From NCBI GenBank assembly GCA_001931535.1, contig CP016211.1:11454377-11518376 (forward strand): a DNA stretch of 64,000 bases. The letters are read 5' to 3'. Under the pieces are notes generated by a model. That model was not told the origin of the DNA. It was given only the letters and a program-made list of their open reading frames with translations, and did not search any database. This DNA comes from Minicystis rosea. GTDB taxonomy: Bacteria > Myxococcota_A > Polyangia > Polyangiales > Polyangiaceae. Below, piece by piece: positions 47,513-56,292 of this stretch. The translations under genes and the position numbers were made by a program. The stretch's first letter is position 1, and every line of letters begins with the position of its first letter.

Positions 47513-48865
47513 TCACATGCCCACCTTCAGCCGGGCGGCCTCGATCTTCGCCATCGCTGCAGCCCGGAGCTCTCGCAGCGCGCGCAGGCGCTCTTTGCGC
47601 GTGGCGAAGCGCACGGCGCGGCGGACGCGCGGCATGGCATCGTGCCAGGCGAGCGCCGCGAACGGGCTCGTGAGCACCACGCCGGACCAGCCGGCGGCGA
47701 GCGGCGCCGGCAGCACGAGCCAGCCCGCGCCCATCAAGCCGGCGGCCCAGAGGGGATACGCCAAGAGGCCCACACCGAGCTTGTACGTCGAGAGCTCGTC
47801 CGTTTCGGCCGCGATGCGCTCCGCCGCAAAACGCGTCACGTAAAAGGGCACGGCATACAGCGCCGTACCGGCCACGGCCAAAGGCAGCGAGAGCCACAAG
47901 GCCGCATCCTCCAGCGTCCGCACGGCGCGCAAATCGCCGCTCGCCAATTGCTCGTCGGCCAAACCCTCTTCGTCGAGCCGCGCGTAATACTGGTCCACGG
48001 CTTCGGCGATGGCTTGTACGGTGCTCTCGTCGACGTCGCGGAGCGCCATGCGCGCGGCCTCGACTTGGCGGCCGATGCTGTTCCATCCTTCGAGCGAGCG
48101 CTCGCCCGTGTCGTTCGTGAGCATCTCCGCGACGCGGGCGATGAGCAGGCGCTCCGGCCAGGTGGCGCCTTCGACGAGCAGCTCCTCGAGATCTGCGCGC
48201 ACGCGCGCCGTGATGGCGGCCACCAGCGCGTCGCCTTCCAAACCGATCTCGTCCACGGACCGCACCGGCCCATAGATCAAGAGGCTCCGCGAGCGAAACA
48301 CGTTGCGTTGATCGAACTCGAGCGCGACCGCTTGAAAGGTGAGGCCCCGGGCGCCGCGCGCGTGCGCCCGCGCGAGCATGCGGGCGGCGCCGGTCTTCAT
48401 CTCCACGAGGCGCGGCTCGTTGTGGCTCACGCCCTCGGGGAAGATGAGAATGTTGCGCCCGTCCGACAGCGCCGCAGCGACCTTGTCGAAGATCTCTTCG
48501 TTCGCGCCCGCCTGCTTGTTGGGATCGTCCCGCCGCCTTTGAATGGGCACCGCGCCCGCTTGATCGAGGAGCCAGCGGAGCCCCGTGATCTTCCACAACG
48601 TGGCTTTGGCCACGGGCACGATGCGCGCGGGCGCGGTGGTCAAGACGAGGATGGGATCGACCAGCGCATTGGTGTGATTGGAGACGAAGATGCGTCCGCC
48701 CGTGTCCGGCTGCGGGAGGTTGCCCGTCACCTCGATCTCGCGGAAGTACACCCCGATGATCCGGCGGAACAGCCAGACGAGCGCGCTGCGCGTGAGCGTG
48801 TCCTCGGGCGCGGAGGGGACATTCGCGGGAGCGGCGGCGGAGGCATCGACTGCGGTCGCAACCAT
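47513..48865 (-). CDS. PlsC-type glycerophospholipid acyltransferase
   Basis: 450 residues. The catalytic block NHTNALVDP (His 64, then Asp six residues on) and FPEGVSH (about 142-148) define the 1-acylglycerol-3-phosphate/GPAT-like fold, with AVPIQRRR between them. The spacing H-x5-D is like that of eukaryotic Gpt/Sct-type enzymes rather than the usual H-x4-D. After the catalytic half come two or three membrane helices (about 325-400). It should acylate glycerol-3-phosphate or lysophosphatidate at the inner membrane. Confidence 0.85.
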   Translation of the reverse strand: MVATAVDASAAAPANVPSAPEDTLTRSALVWLFRRIIGVYFREIEVTGNLPQPDTGGRIFVSNHTNALVDPILVLTTAPARIVPVAKATLWKITGLRWLLDQAGAVPIQRRRDDPNKQAGANEEIFDKVAAALSDGRNILIFPEGVSHNEPRLVEMKTGAARMLARAHARGARGLTFQAVALEFDQRNVFRSRSLLIYGPVRSVDEIGLEGDALVAAITARVRADLEELLVEGATWPERLLIARVAEMLTNDTGERSLEGWNSIGRQVEAARMALRDVDESTVQAIAEAVDQYYARLDEEGLADEQLASGDLRAVRTLEDAALWLSLPLAVAGTALYAVPFYVTRFAAERIAAETDELSTYKLGVGLLAYPLWAAGLMGAGWLVLPAPLAAGWSGVVLTSPFAALAWHDAMPRVRRAVRFATRKERLRALRELRAAAMAKIEAARLKVGM

Positions 48866-49030
48866 GCCGCCAGCCTATCAGGTCGGCGTGACGCCGCGGC
48901 AGCGCCAACGCCCACGTCCGCGCCGGCAGCCGCGAGCGCAAGCGAGCGGACTTCGCAAGCGAATCGGGTAGCAGACCGTGCGGGCTGAATGTGCCGGCGG
49001 TCGCTGCGGCCAACGAGGTCTTCTCCGCGA

Positions 49031-49606
49031 TCAGATCTCGTCCGGGCGCAGCAGAGCCCCGTACTCCTCGTCGTAAACACGCTCTCCCGACTCCAGCTCA
49101 TCGGCGGTGCGCTCGAGCCATGTGGAGAGGCTCGCGGCCACGAGGCTCCGGCCCTCCATGTCGTGCCACATGCGGATGATCTGTCCTTCGGCTCCGCCAT
49201 CGGCCGGCGCGAGATCGATGCAATGGTGATCGCCGGACCCGCTGTACGTGAGCGGAATCCAGCGCGGGTTCCACCAATTGCCGCGGACGCCGGGCCCCGG
49301 ATCGCCGCCGTCGTTTGCGCCGAAGGTGCCTTTGTCGAGCAGGTCTTTCCAGATCTGCCATTCGCTCACGACGTGCGCGAGATCGAGCCAAGTCCACCCG
49401 CCGAGCAGGCCGCTGCCGTCACGGCCTTGGCCATCGTGAAGGCGGTAGAGCGCGCGCACGTCGTCCGGGAAGCGCACGCCGAGCTTGGCTTCGGCGGCGG
49501 CGATCTGCTCGGGTGTGGCGGGCGGGCGCAGCTCGGCGTGGAGGCCGGGAGCGTTGGCGAGGAGCCAGCGCTCGATGCGTTGAAAGGCTTGTTCGACGGA
49601 GGCCAT
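49031..49606 (-). CDS. SMI1/KNR4-family protein
   Basis: 191 residues. The family pattern is clear: LRPPATPEQIAAAEAKLGV, then FPDDVRALYRLHDGQG, WTWLDLAHV and a WIPLTYSGSGDHHCIDLAP block. SMI1/KNR4 proteins often act as immunity proteins in polymorphic toxin systems but also have housekeeping roles. No toxin gene sits beside it: the neighbours are an acyltransferase and a lipoprotein. The start is the ATG at 49606. Confidence 0.85.
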   Translation of the reverse strand: MASVEQAFQRIERWLLANAPGLHAELRPPATPEQIAAAEAKLGVRFPDDVRALYRLHDGQGRDGSGLLGGWTWLDLAHVVSEWQIWKDLLDKGTFGANDGGDPGPGVRGNWWNPRWIPLTYSGSGDHHCIDLAPADGGAEGQIIRMWHDMEGRSLVAASLSTWLERTADELESGERVYDEEYGALLRPDEI

Positions 49607-49658
49607 GGCAAGCACGATACGCCGGGCGGCGCGCGGCAGAAATCGCGCTCTTTCCTTT

Positions 49659-50326
49659 CTACGGGCTCTCGAGGGTGTATTTGCAGAGCAGCGTGTTGTC
49701 CATCTCGAGGTCGGAGGTCCAGATGATCTTCGCGTCCGAGCTCCAGGAGATGTCGTCGTATCCCTCCTTGGTGCCGACCTCGGCCTCCGTGTAGACCGAG
49801 GCCGACTCCCAACCGCTGACGTCGTAGCCGGCGTCCTTCCAGCCGGCGGGCTCCTCGCTGATCTCGGATTGGCAAGTCTCTTCCGGATTCGCGTCCTTCT
49901 CGCACGTCTTGTTGGTGGGCGCGCGGTGGATGACCTTGCACTTCCAAGCCGAGCTCGAGAAGCCGACGACGTTGCCGGTGGTGGTGTCGGTGATCTGCGC
50001 GATGAAGCCACCGTCGCCCATCTGCTGCTTGTCCGTGCCGATGTATTCGAGGCCGGTGTCGTTCGCTTTGTAGTCCTTGAGGATGAAGTTGAGGTTCATC
50101 GGGTACGTGGCGTCGAACGAGAACGTCTCCGAATTGAACGAGCGCTCCGTCGTGATCGAGACCGAGTCCTCGACGATCAGCGTGTCGCCGAGGGACATGG
50201 AGAACCAATTGTCGGCCCAAGCCTCCAGCTTGAATTGGCCGCTGCCACCGCCGGTGCTTCCGGTGCCGTCCCCGAGCAGCCGTAGAGGAAGGTGGCGAGC
50301 AGGGAGAGGATCATCGTTTTCTTCAT
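49659..50326 (-). pseudogene. Lipoprotein, frameshifted near the N-terminus
   Basis: MKKTMILSLLATFLYGCSG (from ATG 50326, with GAGG upstream) is an ideal lipoprotein signal. Right after the lipobox the frame changes: the downstream frame reads DGTGSTGGGSGQFKLEAWAD and continues to 49659. Adding one base to the C4 run at 50270-50273 (G run on the coding strand) joins them to a 222-residue protein with a beta-rich domain (FIAQITDTTTGNVVGFSSSA) and three Cys. The alternative start in the second frame has no signal peptide. It may be a single-base assembly error. Confidence 0.75.
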
Positions 50327-50467
50327 CTCGACCTCGGGGAAATGCGGGTTCTTGGTGGCTGAGGCTTTTGCGCCGAGCATGCCGAGGAGAGCTCTTCGCG
50401 TGGGCAATGTCCATCGTCACGCGCCGTGCTTCGGCGGTTTCGCGACGCTGGTGTAGGATCGGCGCCG

Positions 50468-50962
50468 ATGTCCACGAAGGAGCTCGAAGCGATCCGCCGC
50501 GCCCGTGCTCGTCGCGCGCGCGTCAGGTCTTTGCTGCTCGCCGTCACGGCCTCGGTGGGGCTCGTGACGGTGGCGTTGCTCTTCGTGTTTCCGGGCTTCT
50601 CTCCCTTCGCGCGTCGGGCGCCGAGCGCCGCGCCGCCCTCCGCCTCCGCGCCCACCGGCGACAAGGCCGAAGGCGAGTCCTTGATGATTCGCGTTCACGA
50701 CGGCGTGATCTCGCTCGACGGTGTCGCGCTCGCGAAGACGGCGGGGATCGAGAGGGTCGAGCGCGTCGTTCCGCTCTACGATGCGCTCGCGCGCCGTCGT
50801 GCCGAGGGGAGCGCGTCGCGCTCCACCCGCGTGGTGCTGTCCGTCGATGCCGCGGAGCGCGCGGTGGTGGTGAAGAGCGTCTTCCAGACGACTGCGTTCG
50901 CCGGCTTTCCGGACATCGCCTTCGTGTTGCCGGACGGGTCCACGGTCGGGCCGCCGCGCTGA
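50468..50962 (+). CDS. ExbD/TolR-like single-pass membrane protein
   Basis: 164 residues. A basic N-terminus (RRARARRARVRS) precedes one helix (about 20-42), then a Pro/Ser linker and a small periplasmic domain: VISLDGVALAK, then STRVVLSVDAAERAVVVKSVFQTTAFAGF, the strand-helix pattern of ExbD/TolR. No ExbB/TolQ gene is near. It is an orphan that may serve another motor or have a different role. A TAGGAT element lies just before the ATG. Confidence 0.6.
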   Translation: MSTKELEAIRRARARRARVRSLLLAVTASVGLVTVALLFVFPGFSPFARRAPSAAPPSASAPTGDKAEGESLMIRVHDGVISLDGVALAKTAGIERVERVVPLYDALARRRAEGSASRSTRVVLSVDAAERAVVVKSVFQTTAFAGFPDIAFVLPDGSTVGPPR

Positions 50963-51077
50963 GCGCGCCACCAACACGACATCTCCTCGGCGCTCGGAGC
51001 GGAAGCTCGACACCTGCGGGCCGAGTGTCTGGTCTGCTGGGAGAAGCGCGCGAGCACCGCGCCGAAGGAGACAGGTC

Positions 51078-53459
51078 GTGACCGACAAGTACACGCTCAG
51101 CGAATACGTGACCTCACGCGTCCGCTACTTCAACGGACAGTTCCTCAAAGACACCGACTTCATCGACGAGCAGAAATTCCACGTCGATCGCCAGCGACGC
51201 CACGAACGCTTGCTCCACGTCGCCGGCATCACCGGAGGGCTCGAGGTCTCGACGTCCAGTGACGGCAGGGTCGTGCGCGTCGCGCCCGGGAGCGCCATCG
51301 ACGACCAGGGACGGCAGATCCTTCTCGCCGCCGAGCAGACCATCGGCGTCGATCTGACGGCGAATGGCACCCTCTACGTGGCCATCACCTATACCGAGGT
51401 GGAGAGCACGCCGGCGGATCCGAACAGCCCGGTCATCGACAACATCCGCTTCACGCTGGGCGAGACTCCGGCGTTCCTGAGCGCGGTGAAGCCCGTTGGC
51501 GCAGTGATCCTGGCGAAGCTGTTGGTCACGGCGGGGGTCGCGGTGTTGGTGACGTCGAACGACAGGACGTACTCGGGGGTCCGCTTGCCGGGCGTGGCGA
51601 GCGTGGCGCTGCGCGCGATGGGGGATGCGAGCCCGGGTTGGGCGCGGCTCGGTGGGAGCCTGAGCGTGGATGGGAGCGCCGCTGTGACAGGCAATCTCGA
51701 TGTCACGGGCACGACCACGCTGACCGGCGCGATCACCGCCAAGGCGGGGCTCGACGTGGCCGCGGCCCTCAACGCCAACGGCGGGCTCACCGTGGCGACG
51801 GGGCAGACGCTCACCGCCAACGGCCCGTTCAATGCCAATGGTTTGCTCTCCGCCAATGCCGGGCTCAACGCCAACGGCGGGCTCACCGTGGCGATGGGGC
51901 AAGCGCTCAATGCCAACGGCCCGCTCAATGCCAACGCCGGGCTCACCGTGGCGACTGGAAAGACGCTCAATGCCAACGGTCCAGTCAATGCCAATGCCGG
52001 CCTCACCGTGACGTCGGCGCTCAATGCCAATGGTGGGCTCACGGTGGCGGCGGGCCAGGCGCTCACCGCCAATGGCCCCATGTACGCCAACGCAGGGCTC
52101 GCGGTGACGTCGCTTCTCAGCGCCACCGGGGGGCTGAACGTATCCGCGGGCCAGCCGCTCAACGCCAACGGTCCCGTCAATGCCAATGCCGGCCTCACGG
52201 TGACGTCGGCGCTCAATGCCAATGGCGGGCTCACGGTGGCGGCGGGCCAAGCGCTCACCGCCAATGGCCCCATGTACGCGAACGCGGGTCTCACGGTGAC
52301 CTCGTTCATCAGCGCCACCGGGGGTCTGAACGTGTCCGCGGGCCAGCCGCTCAACGCCAACGGTCCCGTCAATGCCAACGCGGGCCTCAACGTGGCCACG
52401 GGCCAAGCGCTCAACGCGTACGGTCCGCTCAACGCCATCGGCGGCCTCGCCGTGGCCACGGGGCAGACGCTGAACGCGAATGGCCCGCTCAACGCCAATG
52501 CCGGCCTCACCGTGGCCACGGGGCAAGCGCTCAACGCGTATGGCCCACTCAACGCCAATGCGGGTCTCGCCGTGGCCACGGGGCAGACGCTCAACGCCAA
52601 TGGGCCGCTCAACGCCAACGCGGGGCTCAACGTGGCCACGGGGCAGACGCTGAACGCGTATGGCTCGGTCAACGCCAATGGCCTGCTCACCGCGAACGCA
52701 GGGCTCAACGTGGCCACGGGCCAGACGCTCAACGCCAATGGCGTGCTCAACGCGAACGGTGTGCTCAACGCGAACGCGGGGCTCAACGCGAACGCGGGGC
52801 TCAACGTGGCCACGGGGCAGACGCTCGCCGTGAGCGGCGTCCTCCGTATGAACGATCAGCAAATCTACCTGCGCGGCGGCACCGACGTGAACAACCTCCT
52901 CGCGTATGCCGGGAGCGTCAACGGTCCAGGGCTTTACGGGGCCACCGGCGGCGGGCTCGGCACCACGAGCGGCGGGTTCAGGCACGCCCTCGTTTGGGAC
53001 AGCAACCAGAACGTCAGCGTGCCTGGCGCCCTCACGGTGGGGGGCACTCTCAAGGGCAGGGGCGTGACCGCGCAGATCCAGAGTCAGCAGTGGACGGGCG
53101 CGATGTCCGGCACCGCCACGACCTGGTCGGCCCTCCCGACGGACATGGCCATCACGATGACCACGGGCGCCGCGACGTTGCTCATTCTCGCGCACATCTC
53201 ACGGATCCAGCACAGCAACGCCAACACCAACACCGAGTATCGGATCGTCGTGGATGACATCGAGATCGTGAAGTTCAACGCGTCCGGGCACAGCGACTGG
53301 GGATATCGATACCTCGCTCTCCACGGTGTCGCCGCTGTCGGCGCGGGCGCGCACACCATCCGGGTGCAGTACAGGACGGTGGGTGGGACCGAGATCTGGT
53401 TCGACGACAGCAGCGGCTACCAGAGCCGGCGCTTGACGGTTCTGGAGATCGGCGCCTGA
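51078..53459 (+). CDS. Repeat fibre protein, phage-tail-fibre-like
   Basis: 793 residues from GTG 51078, with AAGGAG 7 bases upstream. The N-terminus (RYFNGQFLKDTDFIDEQKFH, then HVAGITGGLEV) resembles the 'RYF-G-FL' opening of proteins linked to contractile phage-tail-like systems (family knowledge, unverified). Residues about 225-590 are near-perfect 20-residue repeats with consensus LNANGPLNANAGLTVATGQT, probably a beta-solenoid or triple beta-helix shaft. The C-terminal 200 residues are non-repetitive (RMNDQQIYLRGGTDV, IWFDDSSGYQSRRLTVLEIG) and could be a tip or receptor-binding domain. No signal peptide. No sheath, tube or baseplate genes are seen here. Confidence 0.7.
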   Translation: MTDKYTLSEYVTSRVRYFNGQFLKDTDFIDEQKFHVDRQRRHERLLHVAGITGGLEVSTSSDGRVVRVAPGSAIDDQGRQILLAAEQTIGVDLTANGTLYVAITYTEVESTPADPNSPVIDNIRFTLGETPAFLSAVKPVGAVILAKLLVTAGVAVLVTSNDRTYSGVRLPGVASVALRAMGDASPGWARLGGSLSVDGSAAVTGNLDVTGTTTLTGAITAKAGLDVAAALNANGGLTVATGQTLTANGPFNANGLLSANAGLNANGGLTVAMGQALNANGPLNANAGLTVATGKTLNANGPVNANAGLTVTSALNANGGLTVAAGQALTANGPMYANAGLAVTSLLSATGGLNVSAGQPLNANGPVNANAGLTVTSALNANGGLTVAAGQALTANGPMYANAGLTVTSFISATGGLNVSAGQPLNANGPVNANAGLNVATGQALNAYGPLNAIGGLAVATGQTLNANGPLNANAGLTVATGQALNAYGPLNANAGLAVATGQTLNANGPLNANAGLNVATGQTLNAYGSVNANGLLTANAGLNVATGQTLNANGVLNANGVLNANAGLNANAGLNVATGQTLAVSGVLRMNDQQIYLRGGTDVNNLLAYAGSVNGPGLYGATGGGLGTTSGGFRHALVWDSNQNVSVPGALTVGGTLKGRGVTAQIQSQQWTGAMSGTATTWSALPTDMAITMTTGAATLLILAHISRIQHSNANTNTEYRIVVDDIEIVKFNASGHSDWGYRYLALHGVAAVGAGAHTIRVQYRTVGGTEIWFDDSSGYQSRRLTVLEIGA
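51755..52830 (+). repeat. Sixty-base tandem repeats encoding the fibre shaft
   Basis: About 18 tandem copies of a 60-base unit (for example GCCAATGGCCCGCTCAACGC within each). Units differ by a few third-position changes; some blocks are more alike (two near-identical runs start near 52010 and 52190), suggesting recent internal duplication. Read length or collapsed repeats may affect the copy number in the assembly. Confidence 0.8.
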
Positions 53460-53495
53460 CGGAGACGGCCCGATCGGCGAAGCGGTGAGGCACGA

Positions 53496-53524
53496 GCGCG
53501 GAGCGAAGAGGGGACGCTCCGCGC
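53496..53524. terminator. Hairpin between convergent genes
   Basis: A perfect 10-bp stem, GCGCGGAGCG with CGCTCCGCGC, has a 9-base loop. It lies between the fibre gene and the convergent lipoprotein gene. Confidence 0.6.
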
Positions 53525-53576
53525 CGAGTGCAATGACGGCGCGGGGACCACTGGGCCGCTGTCGCGCCACATCGCG

Positions 53577-55016
53577 CTACGGTCGCGCCACCGCCCGCAC
53601 CCGCACGATGAAGACGCCTTCGCGATCCGCGCCCGGCACCAGCACCGATCCATCGGGCGCCACCGTGGCGAGGAGCGCGTCGGCGTGGCCGTCGCGCGCG
53701 CCTTCGCCATCGCGCGCGCACCCCCCGCTCGATTGGCCGGCCGAGCGCGCGCTCGTCCAAGCGAAGTGCTCGATGACGCTCGGCAAGCCCTTGTCCCTGG
53801 GCACGCACGCGCGCGGGTGCTCCGCGAGCACGTCGAAGCCATTCGCGCTCGCCGACACCAAGCGGAAGAACGACCCATCGTGAAGCTCGGGCGCGACGCT
53901 CGCGACGATGTGCCCGGCGGCCCAGCGCTCGACGCGCCCGATCCTCCCCATCGATCCCGCATTGGGCACCGCCACCGCGACACCATCGTCGGCCCGTATC
54001 ACCTGCTCGAAAGGAACCGAGAGCGCAGCCGACCCATTGGGGCGAATCCACACCAGCGATGTCGCCGCCGTCACCAGAGATCCATCCGCCAGCCGCCCGT
54101 GAGAGAGCCGGAGATCGTTGCGCAGGTCGCGGCCTGCCGGAGCATGCTTGTCGTAGGGGCTTTCGGGGATCGTGGGATCGAGCCTGACCGCGTGCGTATC
54201 GCCGCCGCGAAGCGACACGGCACGAGCGAAGAGCACATTGGGATCGGCCGCGTCCCGCTCGATCCAATATGCCGTGTCACGATCGATCGCCCACTGCGTC
54301 TGCGCGACGCTCGTTTGGAGCGGAACGGGAGGCCCGAGCGAGAGATCGCTCGTCTGGATGCGTCGCAGCGCGCTTTCGGCCTGCGACCAGAGATGGATCT
54401 CGAAGGTCCCGCCATTTTCCTTGAGCGCATAGGCCACGAGCGGCGCACCCGCATCGGGCGCGGGGAGATCGCTTTTCGTGACGACCGCGCCATTCGCGTC
54501 GAGCCGCACGAGCATCGGCTTTCCGCCCGCCCACCCGAGGACGAGCACACCACCATCGGCGAGCGCCGCGTGATCGAGATACCATTCGAGCCCGGCGCCC
54601 GTGAAGGACAGGCGCCGCGCGGCGCCGCCCTGCGCGACCACCACCTCGGTGGGCTTCACCGACATCCAGATGGAACCATCCACGTAAGCGCGGATGCGCG
54701 GCGCTCTCCAGTGCTTCGTGCCGGGGCTCGCCGGCGGCTTGGATACGAGATCTTCGAGACCGGGAGTCGCCCACGGGAGCGCCGCCGTCAGCTCGAATTG
54801 CGGCACGAGAGGCCCCTCCGGCAGCGCGCTCGTCGGTTTGGGTGGAGGGGGCGAGTCTGGGACGGATGCCGAAGCCGTGACCGGCGGCGCGACGGGGCTC
54901 GCCGGATTCTCGCGCGGGCAAGCCACGAGCACGGATGCGGTCAAGCTCGCGAGGAAGAGATGCGGCAGCAGCGTGCCGAGGAGCCGAGGGCGGAGAGATC
55001 GAGAATGGTTATCCAT
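53577..55016 (-). CDS. Secreted lipoprotein with propeller-like repeats
   Basis: 479 residues. The signal ends at ASVLVAC. A Pro/Ser-rich linker leads to strand-rich repeats such as GSIWMSVKPTEVVVAQ, GGVLVLGWAGGKPML, GSLVTAATSLVWIRPNG and GSVLVPGADREGVF, with about six or seven blade-like units. The start ATG at 55016 overlaps the previous stop (TGATG); ATG 55022 is also possible. Its upstream partner is the small gene at 55016-55465. Function unknown. Confidence 0.6.
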   Translation of the reverse strand: MDNHSRSLRPRLLGTLLPHLFLASLTASVLVACPRENPASPVAPPVTASASVPDSPPPPKPTSALPEGPLVPQFELTAALPWATPGLEDLVSKPPASPGTKHWRAPRIRAYVDGSIWMSVKPTEVVVAQGGAARRLSFTGAGLEWYLDHAALADGGVLVLGWAGGKPMLVRLDANGAVVTKSDLPAPDAGAPLVAYALKENGGTFEIHLWSQAESALRRIQTSDLSLGPPVPLQTSVAQTQWAIDRDTAYWIERDAADPNVLFARAVSLRGGDTHAVRLDPTIPESPYDKHAPAGRDLRNDLRLSHGRLADGSLVTAATSLVWIRPNGSAALSVPFEQVIRADDGVAVAVPNAGSMGRIGRVERWAAGHIVASVAPELHDGSFFRLVSASANGFDVLAEHPRACVPRDKGLPSVIEHFAWTSARSAGQSSGGCARDGEGARDGHADALLATVAPDGSVLVPGADREGVFIVRVRAVARP

Positions 55017-55465
55017 CACCATTGCCGGCGCGAGAACGCATATGCCGCGAAGACGCTCCTCGGCACGGTGTGTCGTTTGAACCGCACGCTCCATTCACCA
55101 TAATCGTCCCCGCGAATGGAGAGCACGAGCTCGAAATCGATGCCCCGCAGCGGCCCGGTGAGGCCCTCCCACGCGAGCCGGAGCCCACGCAGCTTCCACG
55201 CTCCCTCGAAGAACTGCGCGCCGACATCGATCCAACTGCGCAGGTACGCATCCGCCGTGGTCTCGAGGACAGCGAGCCTCGGGAGGACCAGCTCGGCCAG
55301 ATCGACGAGCCGCTCGTACGGCCCATCATCGGCGCCATCGAGGCTCAGCAAAAGGCCACCAGGGTGTCCTTGCCAAGTGGTGGCCCACTCGAGCGGTGGC
55401 TGGACGTGAACGAGCGTCGCGACGTCGAGGGTGATGCGGTCAGGGCCGCAGGGGACGTCGAACAT
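55016..55465 (-). CDS. Hypothetical protein
   Basis: 149 residues from the ATG at 55465 (MFDVPCGPDRITLDV). The longer frame upstream is not supported. No signal peptide. The sequence alternates strands and helices and ends FSRRQW. I do not recognise the family. It overlaps the start of the propeller-like lipoprotein gene (TGATG), so the two are probably cotranslated. Confidence 0.6.
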   Translation of the reverse strand: MFDVPCGPDRITLDVATLVHVQPPLEWATTWQGHPGGLLLSLDGADDGPYERLVDLAELVLPRLAVLETTADAYLRSWIDVGAQFFEGAWKLRGLRLAWEGLTGPLRGIDFELVLSIRGDDYGEWSVRFKRHTVPRSVFAAYAFSRRQW

Positions 55466-55688
55466 GAAGGCACCGTAGCAGACGAGCGCCGTCCGAGGCT
55501 CGGTGCGCCACGCCGGAGCCATGAAGCTCCGCCTCGAGGAGCATGGCTCGGGCCTGTTGCGTCTCGGCGCAAATCTTCGTCGAGCCGCCAATCATCGCCC
55601 ACATGCACCCATCAATCTTGCTCGTTCGCCGCGCGCTCTCCCAAGCATGTCCATCGGTGACTGGTCCCGTCATGTCACCATGGTTCCC

Positions 55689-55826
55689 ATGCCCTCGCTT
55701 TTTCCAACCGTCCGCCGCGCGCTTCCATCCCTTCTCGTCCTCTGGGGAGCGGCCCTCTTCTTCATCGCCCTGCTCAATTGGGCCCATTATGGCGTCTTCC
55801 TTCGCCTCTTCCTGGTGGCCCGATGA
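55689..55826 (+). CDS. Small single-pass membrane protein
   Basis: 45 residues: a basic N-terminus, one helix (ALPSLLVLWGAALFFIALLN) and a second hydrophobic patch. The stop shares ATGA with the next start. It is the first gene of a probable three-gene set. Too short for family assignment. Confidence 0.55.
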   Translation: MPSLFPTVRRALPSLLVLWGAALFFIALLNWAHYGVFLRLFLVAR

Positions 55827-56266
55827 GCCGCGCCAAAGCCGTCCTCGTTGCCCTCGTCGTCGCGGGGCTGGACCTCGTCGCCGTCGGTGCGTGGTGGCGT
55901 GTCCGAGAACTGCGGCGCGAGATCGTCGCGGCCGCGGACGCGCCCAAGGATTTCTCGGTGCCGTTCGCGCCAGCGGTTCATCGCCTTCTCGATGCGGAGG
56001 CGACGACGTTGGCGCTCTCTGGTGTCGCCTTGCTCCTCCTCGTGTTCCCGGTGATTCGCGCAGGCATCGCGTGGACGCGTCGTCGCAACGACGGTGGGCT
56101 CGCGCGGAGCGCGATGGTCGCTCCCGCCCTGATGGCCGCGCTCGCGGGGGCCGCGCTCGTGTGCGGCGCCTACGCGTTCCACGCGTACAGGGAAGGAACG
56201 CTCTGCTTTCCAGAGCACATCGACGAGCGCCGATACGAAGCCTTCACCGCACATGGTCGTTACTAG
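55823..56266 (+). CDS. Three-helix membrane protein
   Basis: 147 residues. Hydrophobic helices lie at about 7-25, 60-80 and 95-118, separated by charged loops with RRRN. It starts 4 bases inside the previous gene. Not recognised. It ends at a TAG directly followed by the ATG of the next gene's possible start. Confidence 0.55.
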   Translation: MSRAKAVLVALVVAGLDLVAVGAWWRVRELRREIVAAADAPKDFSVPFAPAVHRLLDAEATTLALSGVALLLLVFPVIRAGIAWTRRRNDGGLARSAMVAPALMAALAGAALVCGAYAFHAYREGTLCFPEHIDERRYEAFTAHGRY

Positions 56267-56292
56267 ATGGTGCGCGCATCGCGATCCTGGTC

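Noticed and set aside
49031..49606. SMI1/KNR4 protein as immunity to a local toxin
   Set aside because: No toxin-like or contact-dependent gene lies beside it, so an immunity role is not supported here.
51755..52830. CRISPR-like regular repeats
   Set aside because: The 60-base units are contiguous, have no unique spacers and encode a single continuous repeat protein.
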